Assembly (NCBI RefSeq): GCF_004103715.1
Contig: NZ_CP035282.1
Coordinates: 1,726,673 to 1,790,672 of the forward strand
Length of the DNA: 64,000 nucleotides
Reading direction: 5' to 3'
Source: Acidilutibacter cellobiosedens
Lineage (GTDB): Bacteria > Bacillota > Clostridia > Tissierellales > Acidilutibacteraceae
The translations under genes were made by a program, and so were the position numbers. Every line of letters begins with the position of its first letter. Position 1 is the stretch's first letter. Below the pieces are notes generated by a model. The model made no database searches and was not told where the DNA came from. It worked only from the letters and a program-made list of their open reading frames with translations. Shown piece by piece: positions 16,069 to 25,219 of the stretch.

Positions 16069-17601
16069 ATGTACTCAAAAACAAACACATGTGTTCTTCA
16101 AGGGCTTTCAGGATACATCGTAGAAGTGGAAGCTGATTTGTCAAGGGGACTTCCCCTATTCAATATAGTCGGTCTTCCCGATACATCGATAAAAGAATCT
16201 AAGGAAAGAGTCCGGACCGCTATAAAAAATTCCGGATATGTATTTCCTTTAAGCAGAATAACGATTAATTTGGCTCCAGCAGTATTGAAAAAAGAAGGTT
16301 CTCAATTGGATCTGGCTATAGCAGTGGGGATACTTAAGGCTATGGAAATAATTAAGGAATTTGACAATCATAAACATACTGCTTTTATAGGGGAGTTGAC
16401 ATTAGAAGGAATAGTTAATAAAATTGAAGGAGCCCTTCCAATGATTATTTCCTTAAGAGAGATGGGGATAAAAAATGTAGTTCTGCCTTACGGCAACAGG
16501 GACGAATGTTCTTTGATAAATGATATCAATGTTTTTCCCGTTAAAAGCCTAAAGGATACAGTTGAATTTTTAAATAACGAAAAAGCCATAGTGCCCTATA
16601 AAAAGAAAAGGGAAGAACTTTTTCACAATGAAGATGAATTTGATGAAGACTTTAGCGATATTAAGGGCCAAGAAGGGCTTAAGAGGGCATTGGAGGTAGC
16701 TGCGGCGGGAGCACATAATATTCTTATAATCGGGCCTCCCGGTTCGGGTAAAACTATGGCAGCTAAAAGACTTCCCGGGATTTTACCGAAATTATCTTTT
16801 GACGAAGCTATAGAAGTTACCAAGATTTATAGTGTGGCAGGACTGCTGAAGGATAATTCGTTATTAATGAAAAGGCCTTTCAGGGCACCTCATCATACTG
16901 CGTCACCGGTTTCTTTAATTGGAGGAGGCAGAATACCTAAACCGGGAGAGATATCATTGGCCCATCACGGAGTTTTGTTTTTAGATGAATTGCCCGAGTT
17001 TCACAAGAACGTATTGGAAGTACTTCGGCAACCAATGGAGGATGGAGTAGTAACGATTTCAAGAGCAAATGCGACTCTTACATATCCTGCCCAGTTTATG
17101 CTTATAGGTGCTATGAACTTGTGTCCCTGCGGTCATTACGGAGATCCATATCACCCCTGTAATTGCAGCCGGATAAGTATTGACAGGTATTTAAATAGGA
17201 TAAGCAGTCCGCTGCTTGATAGAATAGATATTCATGTGGAAGTGCTTCCCGTTAAATATAAGGATTTAATTGGGAAAGGAAAAGAAGAATCTTCGTTGAT
17301 AATAAGGGAGAGAGTGAATATTGCAAGAGAACGTCAAGTCAAAAGGTATAAAGATGAAAAGATTTATAGTAATTCCATGTTATCTCCTAAGAATATAAAG
17401 AAATATTGCCTTTTAGACAAAAAGGCTGAAAATATAATTAAAGAAGCATTTAAAAAATTTAAATTTAGTGCCAGAAGTTATAATAAGATATTGAAAGTTT
17501 CGAGAACTATTGCTGACTTGGACGGAAAGGAATTTATAGAGGATAATCATATATTGGAGGCTATTCAGTATAGAAATTTGGAACAAAAATACTGGAGGTA
17601 A
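16069..17601 (+). CDS. ComM/YifB-family AAA+ ATPase
   Basis: This 510-residue protein is a magnesium-chelatase-like AAA+ protein. An N-terminal ChlI/Lon-like domain (1-170) begins KTNTCVLQGLSGYIVEVE. The ATPase core has GPPGSGKTMAAKRLPGILP and Walker B FLDELPEF, followed by a cysteine cluster in NLCPCGHYGDP...CNC. ComM is a branch-migration helicase active in natural transformation of Gram-negative bacteria; the role of the clostridial relatives is inferred. It lies between yraN and dprA, a grouping consistent with DNA uptake or recombination. Confidence 0.93.
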   Translation: MYSKTNTCVLQGLSGYIVEVEADLSRGLPLFNIVGLPDTSIKESKERVRTAIKNSGYVFPLSRITINLAPAVLKKEGSQLDLAIAVGILKAMEIIKEFDNHKHTAFIGELTLEGIVNKIEGALPMIISLREMGIKNVVLPYGNRDECSLINDINVFPVKSLKDTVEFLNNEKAIVPYKKKREELFHNEDEFDEDFSDIKGQEGLKRALEVAAAGAHNILIIGPPGSGKTMAAKRLPGILPKLSFDEAIEVTKIYSVAGLLKDNSLLMKRPFRAPHHTASPVSLIGGGRIPKPGEISLAHHGVLFLDELPEFHKNVLEVLRQPMEDGVVTISRANATLTYPAQFMLIGAMNLCPCGHYGDPYHPCNCSRISIDRYLNRISSPLLDRIDIHVEVLPVKYKDLIGKGKEESSLIIRERVNIARERQVKRYKDEKIYSNSMLSPKNIKKYCLLDKKAENIIKEAFKKFKFSARSYNKILKVSRTIADLDGKEFIEDNHILEAIQYRNLEQKYWR

Positions 17602-17613
17602 GGGGATGAATAT

Positions 17614-18714
17614 ATGAAAAATTTTTCCCACAAGGATATTTTAGTCTGGTTGAATAGTTTGTACATGAAGAATAAGACAATTGAGTACTTGATTGAATAT
17701 TTTAAAGATATAACGTTGTTATGGACTGCGCCTGCAAAAGAAATAATGAATATGGAAGGGTTAAAATATGAAATTAAGAACAAATTGATTTCTTACAGAA
17801 ATGAAGATTATTTGGAAAAAATTTTGGATAAAATAAAAAAATTAGATGTGGAAATAATAACTGTCTTAGATGAAGACTATCCGAAAAGGTTAAGAAACAT
17901 TGATGACAGTCCTGTTTTAATATATACTAAAGGAAAATTTAAAGATGAAGATCATTTGTCTTTAGCTATAGTCGGCTCAAGAAAAGCTACTTCCTATGGA
18001 AAATGGGTAAGTGAAAAAATTTCCGGAGAGTTAGCAAAAATTGGAGTGACAATAGTCAGCGGATTGGCAAGAGGGATAGATACGGAGGCTCATAAGGGAG
18101 CCTTAAAGGAAGGAGGAAGAACCATAGCGGTTCTCGGTTCCGGAATTAATGAAATATATCCCAAGAATAATGAAAAACTTTTTTATGAAATAGAAAATTC
18201 GGGAGCGGTAATCTCCGAGTTCCCCATAGATACTAAACCTTTCTCTCATAATTTTCCCCAGAGGAACAGAATAATCAGCGGTCTATCTTTGGGAGTAATA
18301 ATAGTTGAAGCTGGTGAAAGGAGCGGTTCCTTAATTACGGCTAACTTTGCGGCAGATCAGGGAAGAGAAGTATTTGCGGTTCCCGGAAATATCAACAGCA
18401 TTTTTAGCAGAGGAACTAACAGGTTGATTAAAGATGGAGCAAAAATTGTAATGGACATTGATGACATATTGGAAGAAATATCGGAGCTTAAAGAAAAAGT
18501 TATAAAGGTATCCAAAAAAGGAGAAATAGATTTTTCAAAGCTTGAGGAGAATGAAGCAAAAATTTTAAAATGTATAGTTGAAAAACCAGTTTATTGTAAT
18601 GATATAGTATATATGACAGGATTGGATATTTCTACTGTTAACAGTGTCCTTACTGCACTGCAATTAAAGGGAATGATAAGAGAATTAGGAGGAAAGATTT
18701 TCACATTATCATAG
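17614..18714 (+). CDS. dprA: DNA-processing protein DprA
   Basis: DprA of 366 residues loads RecA on single-stranded DNA during transformation. The N-terminal SAM-like helical region spans about residues 1-75. The Rossmann-type core contains VGSRKATSYG, SGLARGIDTEAHKGAL and the FPQRNRIISGLS segment. A winged-helix domain follows from about residue 305. The ATG at 17614 is preceded by AAGGGG. Its place between yifB and topA matches many Bacillota. Confidence 0.95.
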   Translation: MKNFSHKDILVWLNSLYMKNKTIEYLIEYFKDITLLWTAPAKEIMNMEGLKYEIKNKLISYRNEDYLEKILDKIKKLDVEIITVLDEDYPKRLRNIDDSPVLIYTKGKFKDEDHLSLAIVGSRKATSYGKWVSEKISGELAKIGVTIVSGLARGIDTEAHKGALKEGGRTIAVLGSGINEIYPKNNEKLFYEIENSGAVISEFPIDTKPFSHNFPQRNRIISGLSLGVIIVEAGERSGSLITANFAADQGREVFAVPGNINSIFSRGTNRLIKDGAKIVMDIDDILEEISELKEKVIKVSKKGEIDFSKLEENEAKILKCIVEKPVYCNDIVYMTGLDISTVNSVLTALQLKGMIRELGGKIFTLS

Positions 18715-18742
18715 AGATTAAAATATACGGAGGTGTTAAACA

Positions 18743-20827
18743 TTGCAAAAGAATCTAGTGATAGTTGAATCTCCTGCAAAGGCAAAGACCATAGGAAAGT
18801 TTTTGGGGAAGAACTATAAGGTAAAGGCATCTGTAGGCCATGTCAGAGATCTGCCTAAAAGCGATCTGGGAGTTGATATTGAAAATAATTTTGAGCCTAA
18901 ATATATAACTATCAGAGGGAAGGGGCCAATAATAAAAGAATTGAAAGATGAAGCCAAAAAATCCGACAATATCTATCTTGCGACGGACCCGGACAGAGAA
19001 GGAGAAGCTATATCGTGGCATCTGGCTCATTTACTTAATATAGATGAAAAAGAACCTGTTAGAATAGAATTTAATGAAATAACCAAATCGGCTATTCAGC
19101 AATCCGTCAAAAAGCCAAGACCTATTAATATAGACCTGGTTGATGCCCAGCAGGCAAGAAGGATATTGGATAGATTGGTAGGATATAAAATAAGTCCTCT
19201 TCTTTGGAAGAAGATAAGGAAAGGATTAAGTGCAGGAAGAGTTCAATCCGTAGCTGTAAAATTAATATGTGACAGAGAAAAGGAGATAAAGGGATTTATT
19301 CCTCAGGAATACTGGACAATTAAAGCGATATTTCTAAAGGGGAAGGATTCTTTTGAGGCAAATTTTTATGGAGAATTGAAAGACGGAAAGGAAAGAAAAT
19401 TAGAGTTAAAGAACAAGGAAGAAACGGATAATATTCTAAAGGAATTGAAAAAAGACGAATTCTATGTAAAAGAAATCAAGGCTGGTACCAAAAAAAGAAA
19501 TCCCTATCCTCCTTATATAACAAGTACCTTGCAGCAGGATGCAACTAAGAAACTGGGATTTTCCACTAAAAAAGCCATGATAATAGCTCAGCAATTGTAT
19601 GAAGGAATTGAAATTAAAGGAGAAGGATTTGTAGGGCTTATAACTTATATGAGAACGGATTCCACAAGGATATCCGAAGAAGCTATTAAATCCGCTGATG
19701 ATTATATTGTAAAGGAATATGGGAAAGAATATAGTTCGGGAGGAAGAAGATTCCATAAAAATTCAAAAGAGGTCCAGGATGCACATGAAAGCATAAGGCC
19801 TACACATATTTTGAGAACGCCCAACACTATTAAGGACTCCTTAACGGCTGACCAATATAAATTATATAAGATGATATGGAACAGATTTGTTTCAAGCCAG
19901 ATGAGTGCGGCTTTATATAATACATTGTCCGTTAAGATAAATTGCGGTAACTATATATTTAAAGCTGCCGGATCTATATTAAAATTCGATGGTTTTTTAA
20001 AACTTTATGAAAGTATAGATGAGAAAGAAAGAGATACTAATATACCACCTTTAGATGAGGGAGAAAGGCTTAATGTTAAAGAAATTTTACCAAATCAGCA
20101 TTTTACTCAACCTCCGGCTCAATATACGGAAGCAACTCTTATAAAGACTATGGAAGAATTAGGGATAGGAAGACCGAGTACATATTCTCCCATAATAAGT
20201 ACTATATTAAGCAGGGAATATGTAATACTTGAGAGAAAATATTTTAAGCCTACGGAACTTGGAATACTTGTTAATGATTTAATGAAAGAGTTCTTTAAAG
20301 ACATAATTAATGAGGAATTTACTGCCGATATGGAAGAAAAGCTGGATAAAATAGCAGAAGGAAATTATAAATGGAAGAAGCTTGTAGAGGATTTTTATAA
20401 AGAATTTAAAGTATCTTTGGATGTAGCGGAAAAGGAAATGGCTGAAATTGAAATTAAAGATGAGGAAACGGATATTAAATGTGAAAAATGCGGGAGAAAT
20501 ATGGTTATAAAACATGGAAGATACGGAAAATTTTTAGCTTGTCCCGGGTATCCCGAATGTAAAAATACAAAGCCTTTGGTTAAGGAAATAAATGTTTCCT
20601 GTCCTCTTTGCGGAGGGAAAATAGTGAGGAGAAGATCCAAAAAAGGGAGAACTTTTTATGGCTGCAGCAACTTTCCCAATTGTAATTTTTTATCTTGGGA
20701 TGAACCGATAAACGAAAAATGTCCTAAATGCGGGAGTGTGCTTGTACAGAAAAAAAATAAAAATGGAATTTTAATAAAATGCATAAATAAAGACTGTGAT
20801 TATGTTCGTCATGAAAACAATAAATAA
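18743..20827 (+). CDS. topA: DNA topoisomerase I
   Basis: Topoisomerase I of 694 residues relaxes negative supercoils. The Toprim domain starts LVIVESPAKAKTIGKFLG and has DPDREGE. The catalytic tyrosine is Tyr302 in GLITYMRTDST. Three C-terminal four-cysteine zinc ribbons are visible at about residues 575-605, 618-645 and 658-688. The start is TTG at 18743 with GGAGGTG (18730-18736). A strong terminator follows. Confidence 0.98.
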   Translation: MQKNLVIVESPAKAKTIGKFLGKNYKVKASVGHVRDLPKSDLGVDIENNFEPKYITIRGKGPIIKELKDEAKKSDNIYLATDPDREGEAISWHLAHLLNIDEKEPVRIEFNEITKSAIQQSVKKPRPINIDLVDAQQARRILDRLVGYKISPLLWKKIRKGLSAGRVQSVAVKLICDREKEIKGFIPQEYWTIKAIFLKGKDSFEANFYGELKDGKERKLELKNKEETDNILKELKKDEFYVKEIKAGTKKRNPYPPYITSTLQQDATKKLGFSTKKAMIIAQQLYEGIEIKGEGFVGLITYMRTDSTRISEEAIKSADDYIVKEYGKEYSSGGRRFHKNSKEVQDAHESIRPTHILRTPNTIKDSLTADQYKLYKMIWNRFVSSQMSAALYNTLSVKINCGNYIFKAAGSILKFDGFLKLYESIDEKERDTNIPPLDEGERLNVKEILPNQHFTQPPAQYTEATLIKTMEELGIGRPSTYSPIISTILSREYVILERKYFKPTELGILVNDLMKEFFKDIINEEFTADMEEKLDKIAEGNYKWKKLVEDFYKEFKVSLDVAEKEMAEIEIKDEETDIKCEKCGRNMVIKHGRYGKFLACPGYPECKNTKPLVKEINVSCPLCGGKIVRRRSKKGRTFYGCSNFPNCNFLSWDEPINEKCPKCGSVLVQKKNKNGILIKCINKDCDYVRHENNK

Positions 20828-20834
20828 TTAAATC

Positions 20835-20892
20835 TATCAAGAAGAAAATAAAATATTCTGAAAATATTTTATTTTCTTCTTGATATTTTAAT
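20835..20892 (+). terminator. 23-bp perfect hairpin terminator of topA
   Basis: Positions 20835-20857 pair without mismatch with 20863-20885 around a 5-base loop; the core is AAGAAGAAAATAAAATATT and its complement. TTTTAAT follows. The T-rich right arm and tail fit an unusually long intrinsic terminator, probably active in both directions. Confidence 0.8.
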
Positions 20893-20948
20893 GAAAGTAT
20901 GATACCATTTCATTTGTTTGCAGAGAATTTATAGGAGAGTGGATTTAA

Positions 20949-21479
20949 ATGCTTAGAGGAACTACTATCATAGCAATACGAAAAAATGGGAAAATAGCTA
21001 TAGCTGGTGATGGACAAGTGACAGCAGGTGAACATACCATAATGAAAAGTACCGCAAAAAAGGTTAGAAAGATATATAATAATAAAGTGGTTATTGGGTT
21101 TGCAGGATCTGTTGCAGATGCTATGACCTTAGCTGAAATGTTGGAAGAAAAGTTGGAACAGTATGGAGGGAATCTGTTAAGAGCTGCCGTAGAGTTGGCA
21201 AAGGAATGGAGAAGGGATAAGGTATTAAGAAAACTTGAAGCCATGCTTATAGCGGGAGATAATGAAAATCTTCTGATTGTTTCTGGAAGCGGAGAAGTTA
21301 TTGAACCTGATGATGGAATTGCAAGTATTGGTTCAGGAGGGAATTATGCTTTGGCGGCTGGAAAGGCTTTACTGAAACATACTGAAATGGACATTGAAGA
21401 CATAGTCAAAGAATCTCTACAAATTGCATCCACCATATGTGTTTACACTAACGATAATATATCCGTTGAAGTTCTTTAA
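20949..21479 (+). CDS. hslV: ATP-dependent protease subunit HslV (ClpQ)
   Basis: HslV of 176 residues is the proteolytic ring of the HslUV protease. The chain begins [15 protein letters not shown]; removal of MLRG exposes the N-terminal threonine nucleophile. GDGQVTAG and [10 protein letters not shown] are family motifs. The B. subtilis homologue uses serine, so this one follows the more common threonine form. AGGAGAG precedes the ATG. hslU starts 14 bases later and codY after it, as in B. subtilis; the codV/xerC recombinase gene usually upstream is missing. Confidence 0.97.
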   Translation: MLRGTTIIAIRKNGKIAIAGDGQVTAGEHTIMKSTAKKVRKIYNNKVVIGFAGSVADAMTLAEMLEEKLEQYGGNLLRAAVELAKEWRRDKVLRKLEAMLIAGDNENLLIVSGSGEVIEPDDGIASIGSGGNYALAAGKALLKHTEMDIEDIVKESLQIASTICVYTNDNISVEVL

Positions 21480-21493
21480 GGAGTGTGATTTAA

Positions 21494-22894
21494 ATGGCAG
21501 AGTTAACGCCTAAGGAAATAGTGGAAGAATTAGATAAGTATATTATAGGGCAAGAGAAGGCGAAAAAAGCCGTAGCTATAGCCTTGAGAAGCAGATATAG
21601 AAGAAATTTGCTCGATGAGGAATTTAGAAATGAAGTTAAGCCTAAAAACATTTTGATGATTGGTCCTACGGGAGTGGGAAAGACCGAAATTGCCAGAAGG
21701 CTTGCTAAATTGGTTGATTCTCCCTTTATTAAGGCTGAAGCAACGAAATTTACCGAAGTAGGGTATGTGGGAAGAGATGTTGATTCTCTGATAAGAGATT
21801 TAGTGGAAGAAGCTATTAGAATAATCAAGAATAAAAAAATTGAACAAGTTTATGATAAAGGAAAAATTTTAGCTGATGAAAAAATAGTTGAATTATTAAT
21901 TCCTTCCAGGAGAAGAAAGGGAAGCAATATTAATCCTTTGAATATAATATTCGGCAATACTGAAGAAAAAGAAGGTAGCGAAGGTAAGAGCGATAATGAA
22001 GAGGATAATAATATACAAATCAGAAGAAATGAAGTCAGGGAAAAGTTAAGAAATGGGGAGTTAGATGATAAAATAATAGAAATTGAAGTAGAGGAGAGTC
22101 CTAATTCGTCCATTGGATTTTTTAGCGGACTTGGAATGGAAGAGTTAAATATAAATATGAATGATGTATTTGGAGATTTGGTTCCAAAGAAAACTAAGAA
22201 AAGAAAGGTTACTATTAAAGAAGCAAGAAAGATTATAGGGTCTCAGGAAGCGCAGAAATTGATAGATATGGACGAAGTTATTGATTCCGGGATAAAAAGT
22301 GCTCAGGAGAATGGCATAATATTTATTGATGAAATTGACAAAATTGCAGGAAAGGGATATGATTCCGGTCCCGATGTGTCGAGGGAGGGAGTCCAGAGGG
22401 ATATACTCCCTATTATAGAGGGAAGTACTGTTGTTACTAAGTATGGCCCCGTCAAGACCGATCATATTTTGTTTATTGCAGCAGGAGCATTTCATGTATC
22501 CAAGGTAAGTGATTTGATTCCTGAACTTCAGGGAAGATTTCCTATTAGAGTAGAATTGGAAAGTTTGACTGAAAAGAATTTTGAAGAAATATTGACCGCT
22601 CCTAAAAATGCCTTGACGAAACAATATGAATTGCTTTTTAAAACAGAAGGGATAGATTTGTCATTTACGGACGGTGCGTTGAAGGAAATCGCAAGGGTCG
22701 CCTTTATATCCAATGAACAATTTGAAAATATCGGAGCAAGAAGACTATATACGGTTTTAGAGAAATTACTTGAGGATATATCTTTTGACGCCCCGGATAT
22801 AAAGGAAAAAAAGATAGTAATAGACAAAAGATATGTGAAGGAAAAACTTATAAATGAGATACAAGAAAAAGACGTATCAAAGTATATATTATGA
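21494..22894 (+). CDS. hslU: ATP-dependent protease ATPase subunit HslU (ClpY)
   Basis: HslU of 466 residues unfolds substrates and feeds them to HslV. The AAA+ core has [14 protein letters not shown] (Walker A) and [12 protein letters not shown] (Walker B), with the I domain inserted between about residues 110 and 240. The pore loop GYVGRDV is present. The C-terminus ends in EKDVSKYIL, matching the family tail that enters HslV. It is 15 bases downstream of hslV. Confidence 0.98.
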   Translation: MAELTPKEIVEELDKYIIGQEKAKKAVAIALRSRYRRNLLDEEFRNEVKPKNILMIGPTGVGKTEIARRLAKLVDSPFIKAEATKFTEVGYVGRDVDSLIRDLVEEAIRIIKNKKIEQVYDKGKILADEKIVELLIPSRRRKGSNINPLNIIFGNTEEKEGSEGKSDNEEDNNIQIRRNEVREKLRNGELDDKIIEIEVEESPNSSIGFFSGLGMEELNINMNDVFGDLVPKKTKKRKVTIKEARKIIGSQEAQKLIDMDEVIDSGIKSAQENGIIFIDEIDKIAGKGYDSGPDVSREGVQRDILPIIEGSTVVTKYGPVKTDHILFIAAGAFHVSKVSDLIPELQGRFPIRVELESLTEKNFEEILTAPKNALTKQYELLFKTEGIDLSFTDGALKEIARVAFISNEQFENIGARRLYTVLEKLLEDISFDAPDIKEKKIVIDKRYVKEKLINEIQEKDVSKYIL

Positions 22895-22910
22895 TGAGGA
22901 GGATATAAAT

Positions 22911-23693
22911 ATGAGTGAAAGTTTATTGCAAAAAACCAGAAGATTGAATAAATCCATACAGAATTCAGGGTCTAAGCCAGTATCATTTCCGGAGTTGAGC
23001 AAGATATTGAGTGATATATTGGATGCGAATGTATATATAGCCAGCAGGAAGGGAAGAGTGTTAGGATATGAGCTGATTTCCGGATATGACTGTGATATAA
23101 TTGAAAACGAAGTGGTAAAAGGTAAAAAATTTCCGGATAAGTATAACGATGACTTATTGAGAGTAGTAGAAACTAAAGAGAATGTTAAAGAAATTTCGGA
23201 ATGTGTTTTTGACCAAGTATCCAAGTGTAATTATCCGGATAAAATAGTTACAATTATTCCTATTAACAGCGGTGGAGTAAGGCTCGGAACGTTGGTGCTA
23301 TCAAGATACGGGAAAGAGTTTACAGAGGATGATCTGGTACTGGGAGAATACAGTGCTACAGTTGTGGGAACGGAGATATTAAGATCCAAAAATGACGAAG
23401 TAGAAGAAGAAGCAAGAAAGCAAGCAGTTGTACAGATGGCAATCGGAACTTTGTCATATTCGGAACTTGAGGCCGTAGAACATATATTTAATGAATTAGA
23501 TGGAGATGAGGGCCTTCTTGTAGCAAGTAAAATTGCGGATAGAGTAGGGATTACCCGTTCCGTAATAGTTAATGCACTAAGGAAATTTGAAAGTGCAGGG
23601 GTAATTGAATCGAGATCCCTTGGAATGAAAGGTACTCATATAAAAATATTAAATGACAAATTAATAGAAGAATTAAAAAAAGTAACACAATAG
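22911..23693 (+). CDS. codY: Global transcriptional regulator CodY
   Basis: CodY of 260 residues senses branched-chain amino acids and GTP and represses stationary-phase genes. The N-terminal GAF domain (1-155) includes [14 protein letters not shown]. The C-terminal winged helix has [28 protein letters not shown] 22911 follows GAGGAGG (22894-22900). In B. subtilis CodY represses the fla/che operon that follows; here too that operon starts 315 bases downstream. A canonical terminator overlaps the stop codon. Confidence 0.97.
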   Translation: MSESLLQKTRRLNKSIQNSGSKPVSFPELSKILSDILDANVYIASRKGRVLGYELISGYDCDIIENEVVKGKKFPDKYNDDLLRVVETKENVKEISECVFDQVSKCNYPDKIVTIIPINSGGVRLGTLVLSRYGKEFTEDDLVLGEYSATVVGTEILRSKNDEVEEEARKQAVVQMAIGTLSYSELEAVEHIFNELDGDEGLLVASKIADRVGITRSVIVNALRKFESAGVIESRSLGMKGTHIKILNDKLIEELKKVTQ

Positions 23694-23719
23694 TAGGTGA
23701 AAAACCTACTATTTTTTTT
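23691..23719 (+). terminator. Intrinsic terminator of hslVU-codY
   Basis: TAGTAGGT (23691-23698) pairs perfectly with ACCTACTA (23704-23711) around GAAAA, followed by eight Ts. The left arm includes the codY stop codon. Confidence 0.93.
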
Positions 23720-24008
23720 ATTGGATTTATAGGTAATAAAATAGATTGACTGCTTAGGAATAAATTCCCAGATATATTGGAACTTTGCTGGGTCTAACGT
23801 ACCATCTTGGTAAATATCATGTAATATTTTTGACATTATGAAGGAGTTTTGAAGAATATGAAGAATATAAAAATATAAAAGTAAAAAAAGTTGATTTTTT
23901 ATCGAAAAATGTTTTATTTCATAAAATATTCATGATAATATTGGTGAAAAATGTGGTAAAATGAAGAATAAAGATGTATTTTACATCTAATCTATCAGAG
24001 GTGATATT
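23720..24008. other. Intergenic region upstream of the flagellar operon
   Basis: This gap should hold the fla/che promoter, but I see no convincing -35/-10 pair. TAAAAT (23957-23962) lacks a good -35. The inverted repeat AGATGT/ACATCT (around 23972-23987) would lie in the flgB leader. The first half (about 23745-23836) has small inverted repeats: GGAATAAATTCC, CCCAG with CTGGG, and ACC with GGT. On the minus strand it reads as about 34 protein-like codons (MSKILHDIYQDGTLDPAKFQ, continuing YIWEFIPK), without a ribosome binding site. Its nature is unresolved. Confidence 0.5.
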
Positions 24009-24425
24009 GTGTTAGAAAAATTATTTTCAAATTCAGATTATTTAAAGACGGCATTGGATGGATCTTGGTTAAGAAATAAGGCGATAACTCAAAATATTGC
24101 CAACAGTAGTACTCCGAATTATAAAAGGGTGGATGTGGATTTTCAAACTTGTTTGAAAAATGCTTCCGAAAATTATAAAAAGATGAAACTTACAACTACG
24201 GATGAAAAACATATACCCTATAACGGATACACAAGAGAAGGCGAAGGCGTAAAAGTATACAGGGATGAAGATACATCATATCGTTTTGACGGCAATAACG
24301 TAAATATTGATACAGAAGAAGCGGAGTTATCGAAGAATGAGATACTGTATAGCAATTTACTTGATCAAATAAGTGATGAATATACAAAAATAAAAAAAGT
24401 AATAAGCGAAGGGAGTAAATACTAA
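24009..24425 (+). CDS. flgB: Flagellar rod protein FlgB
   Basis: FlgB of 138 residues is a proximal rod subunit, exported through the flagellar type III system. The N-terminal segment AITQNIANSSTPNYKR is the conserved rod/hook motif. The C-terminal helix is NEILYSNLLDQISDEYTKIKK. The start is GTG at 24009 with GAGGTGAT just upstream. It is the first gene of the motility operon, and its stop overlaps the flgC start by one base. Confidence 0.95.
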   Translation: MLEKLFSNSDYLKTALDGSWLRNKAITQNIANSSTPNYKRVDVDFQTCLKNASENYKKMKLTTTDEKHIPYNGYTREGEGVKVYRDEDTSYRFDGNNVNIDTEEAELSKNEILYSNLLDQISDEYTKIKKVISEGSKY

Positions 24426-24874
24426 TGGGAGTGTTTGATTCGATCAATGTTAGTGCATCAGCGTTAACCGCACAAAAAACAAGAATAGATGTAATAACAA
24501 AGAATATTGCCAATGCCGAAACTACTCAAGCGGCAGGCGGCATGCCTTACAGGAGGCAGATGGCGGTATTTAAGGAAATAAGAAATACTCCGTTTTCAGA
24601 ATATCTTTCGAAATTTAGTGATGAAAAAGCAGAAAACAGCGACGGAGGAGTTAAAATAAGTAAGATTGTGGAAGATACAACCCCGTTTAAACTCGTTTAT
24701 GATCCGGGAAACCCGGAGGCGGATGAAGATGGATATGTGAAGATGCCGAATGTGGAAGTCATAAATGAAATGGTAGATATGATAGATGCCCAAAGAGCTT
24801 ATGAAGCAAATATTACTGCGATGAATTCCACTAAAACAATGTTGATGAAAGCATTGGAAATCGGGAAAGAATAG
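24425..24874 (+). CDS. flgC: Flagellar rod protein FlgC
   Basis: FlgC of 149 residues is a proximal rod subunit. It begins GVFDSINVSASALTAQKTRIDVITKNIANAETT (pattern SASALTAQ...NIANA) and ends with the conserved VNEMVDMIDAQRAYEAN-type helix. It follows flgB directly, as in nearly all flagellar operons. Length is normal. Confidence 0.97.
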   Translation: MGVFDSINVSASALTAQKTRIDVITKNIANAETTQAAGGMPYRRQMAVFKEIRNTPFSEYLSKFSDEKAENSDGGVKISKIVEDTTPFKLVYDPGNPEADEDGYVKMPNVEVINEMVDMIDAQRAYEANITAMNSTKTMLMKALEIGKE

Positions 24875-24885
24875 GGGGAAGAAAA

Positions 24886-25191
24886 ATGGGAGTAAATTCG
24901 ATTGATTTAATTAATAATACGTTTCTTAATAATACTGATGAAGTAAATGACAGTAAAAATGATAATAAAGATATTTCCTTTGGAGATTATTTAAAAGATG
25001 CTTTGGATAAAGTCAATGATTTACAAGTTCAATCAGAAGAATATAAGAAATTATCGGCCACAGGAGAGTTGGATAACCTTCATGATGTATCCATTGCAGC
25101 CGAAAAAGCAGGAACAGCTTTGGATTTACTTTTAAGTGTCAGAAATAAAGTAGTAGAGGCATATAAGGAAATCATGAGGATTCAAATATAA
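24886..25191 (+). CDS. fliE: Flagellar hook-basal body protein FliE
   Basis: FliE of 101 residues links the MS ring to the rod. The motif FGDYLKDALDKVNDLQ and the C-terminal SVRNKVVEAYKEIMRIQI match the family. A GGGGGAAG site precedes the ATG. The N-terminal 25 residues are a variable Asn/Asp-rich segment. Confidence 0.95.
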   Translation: MGVNSIDLINNTFLNNTDEVNDSKNDNKDISFGDYLKDALDKVNDLQVQSEEYKKLSATGELDNLHDVSIAAEKAGTALDLLLSVRNKVVEAYKEIMRIQI

Positions 25192-25219
25192 TATTTGTAG
25201 CAAGAAATGAGGTGATTTG

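Noticed and set aside
20890-20914. AATGAAA...TTTCATT repeat upstream of hslV as a heat-shock operator
   Set aside because: It matches neither the CIRCE nor the CtsR consensus, and the stem has a bulge.
23891-23913. Possible CodY box upstream of flgB (ATTTTT...AAAAAT)
   Set aside because: The repeat has the wrong length and core compared with AATTTTCWGAAAATT, and the AT-rich background gives such matches by chance.
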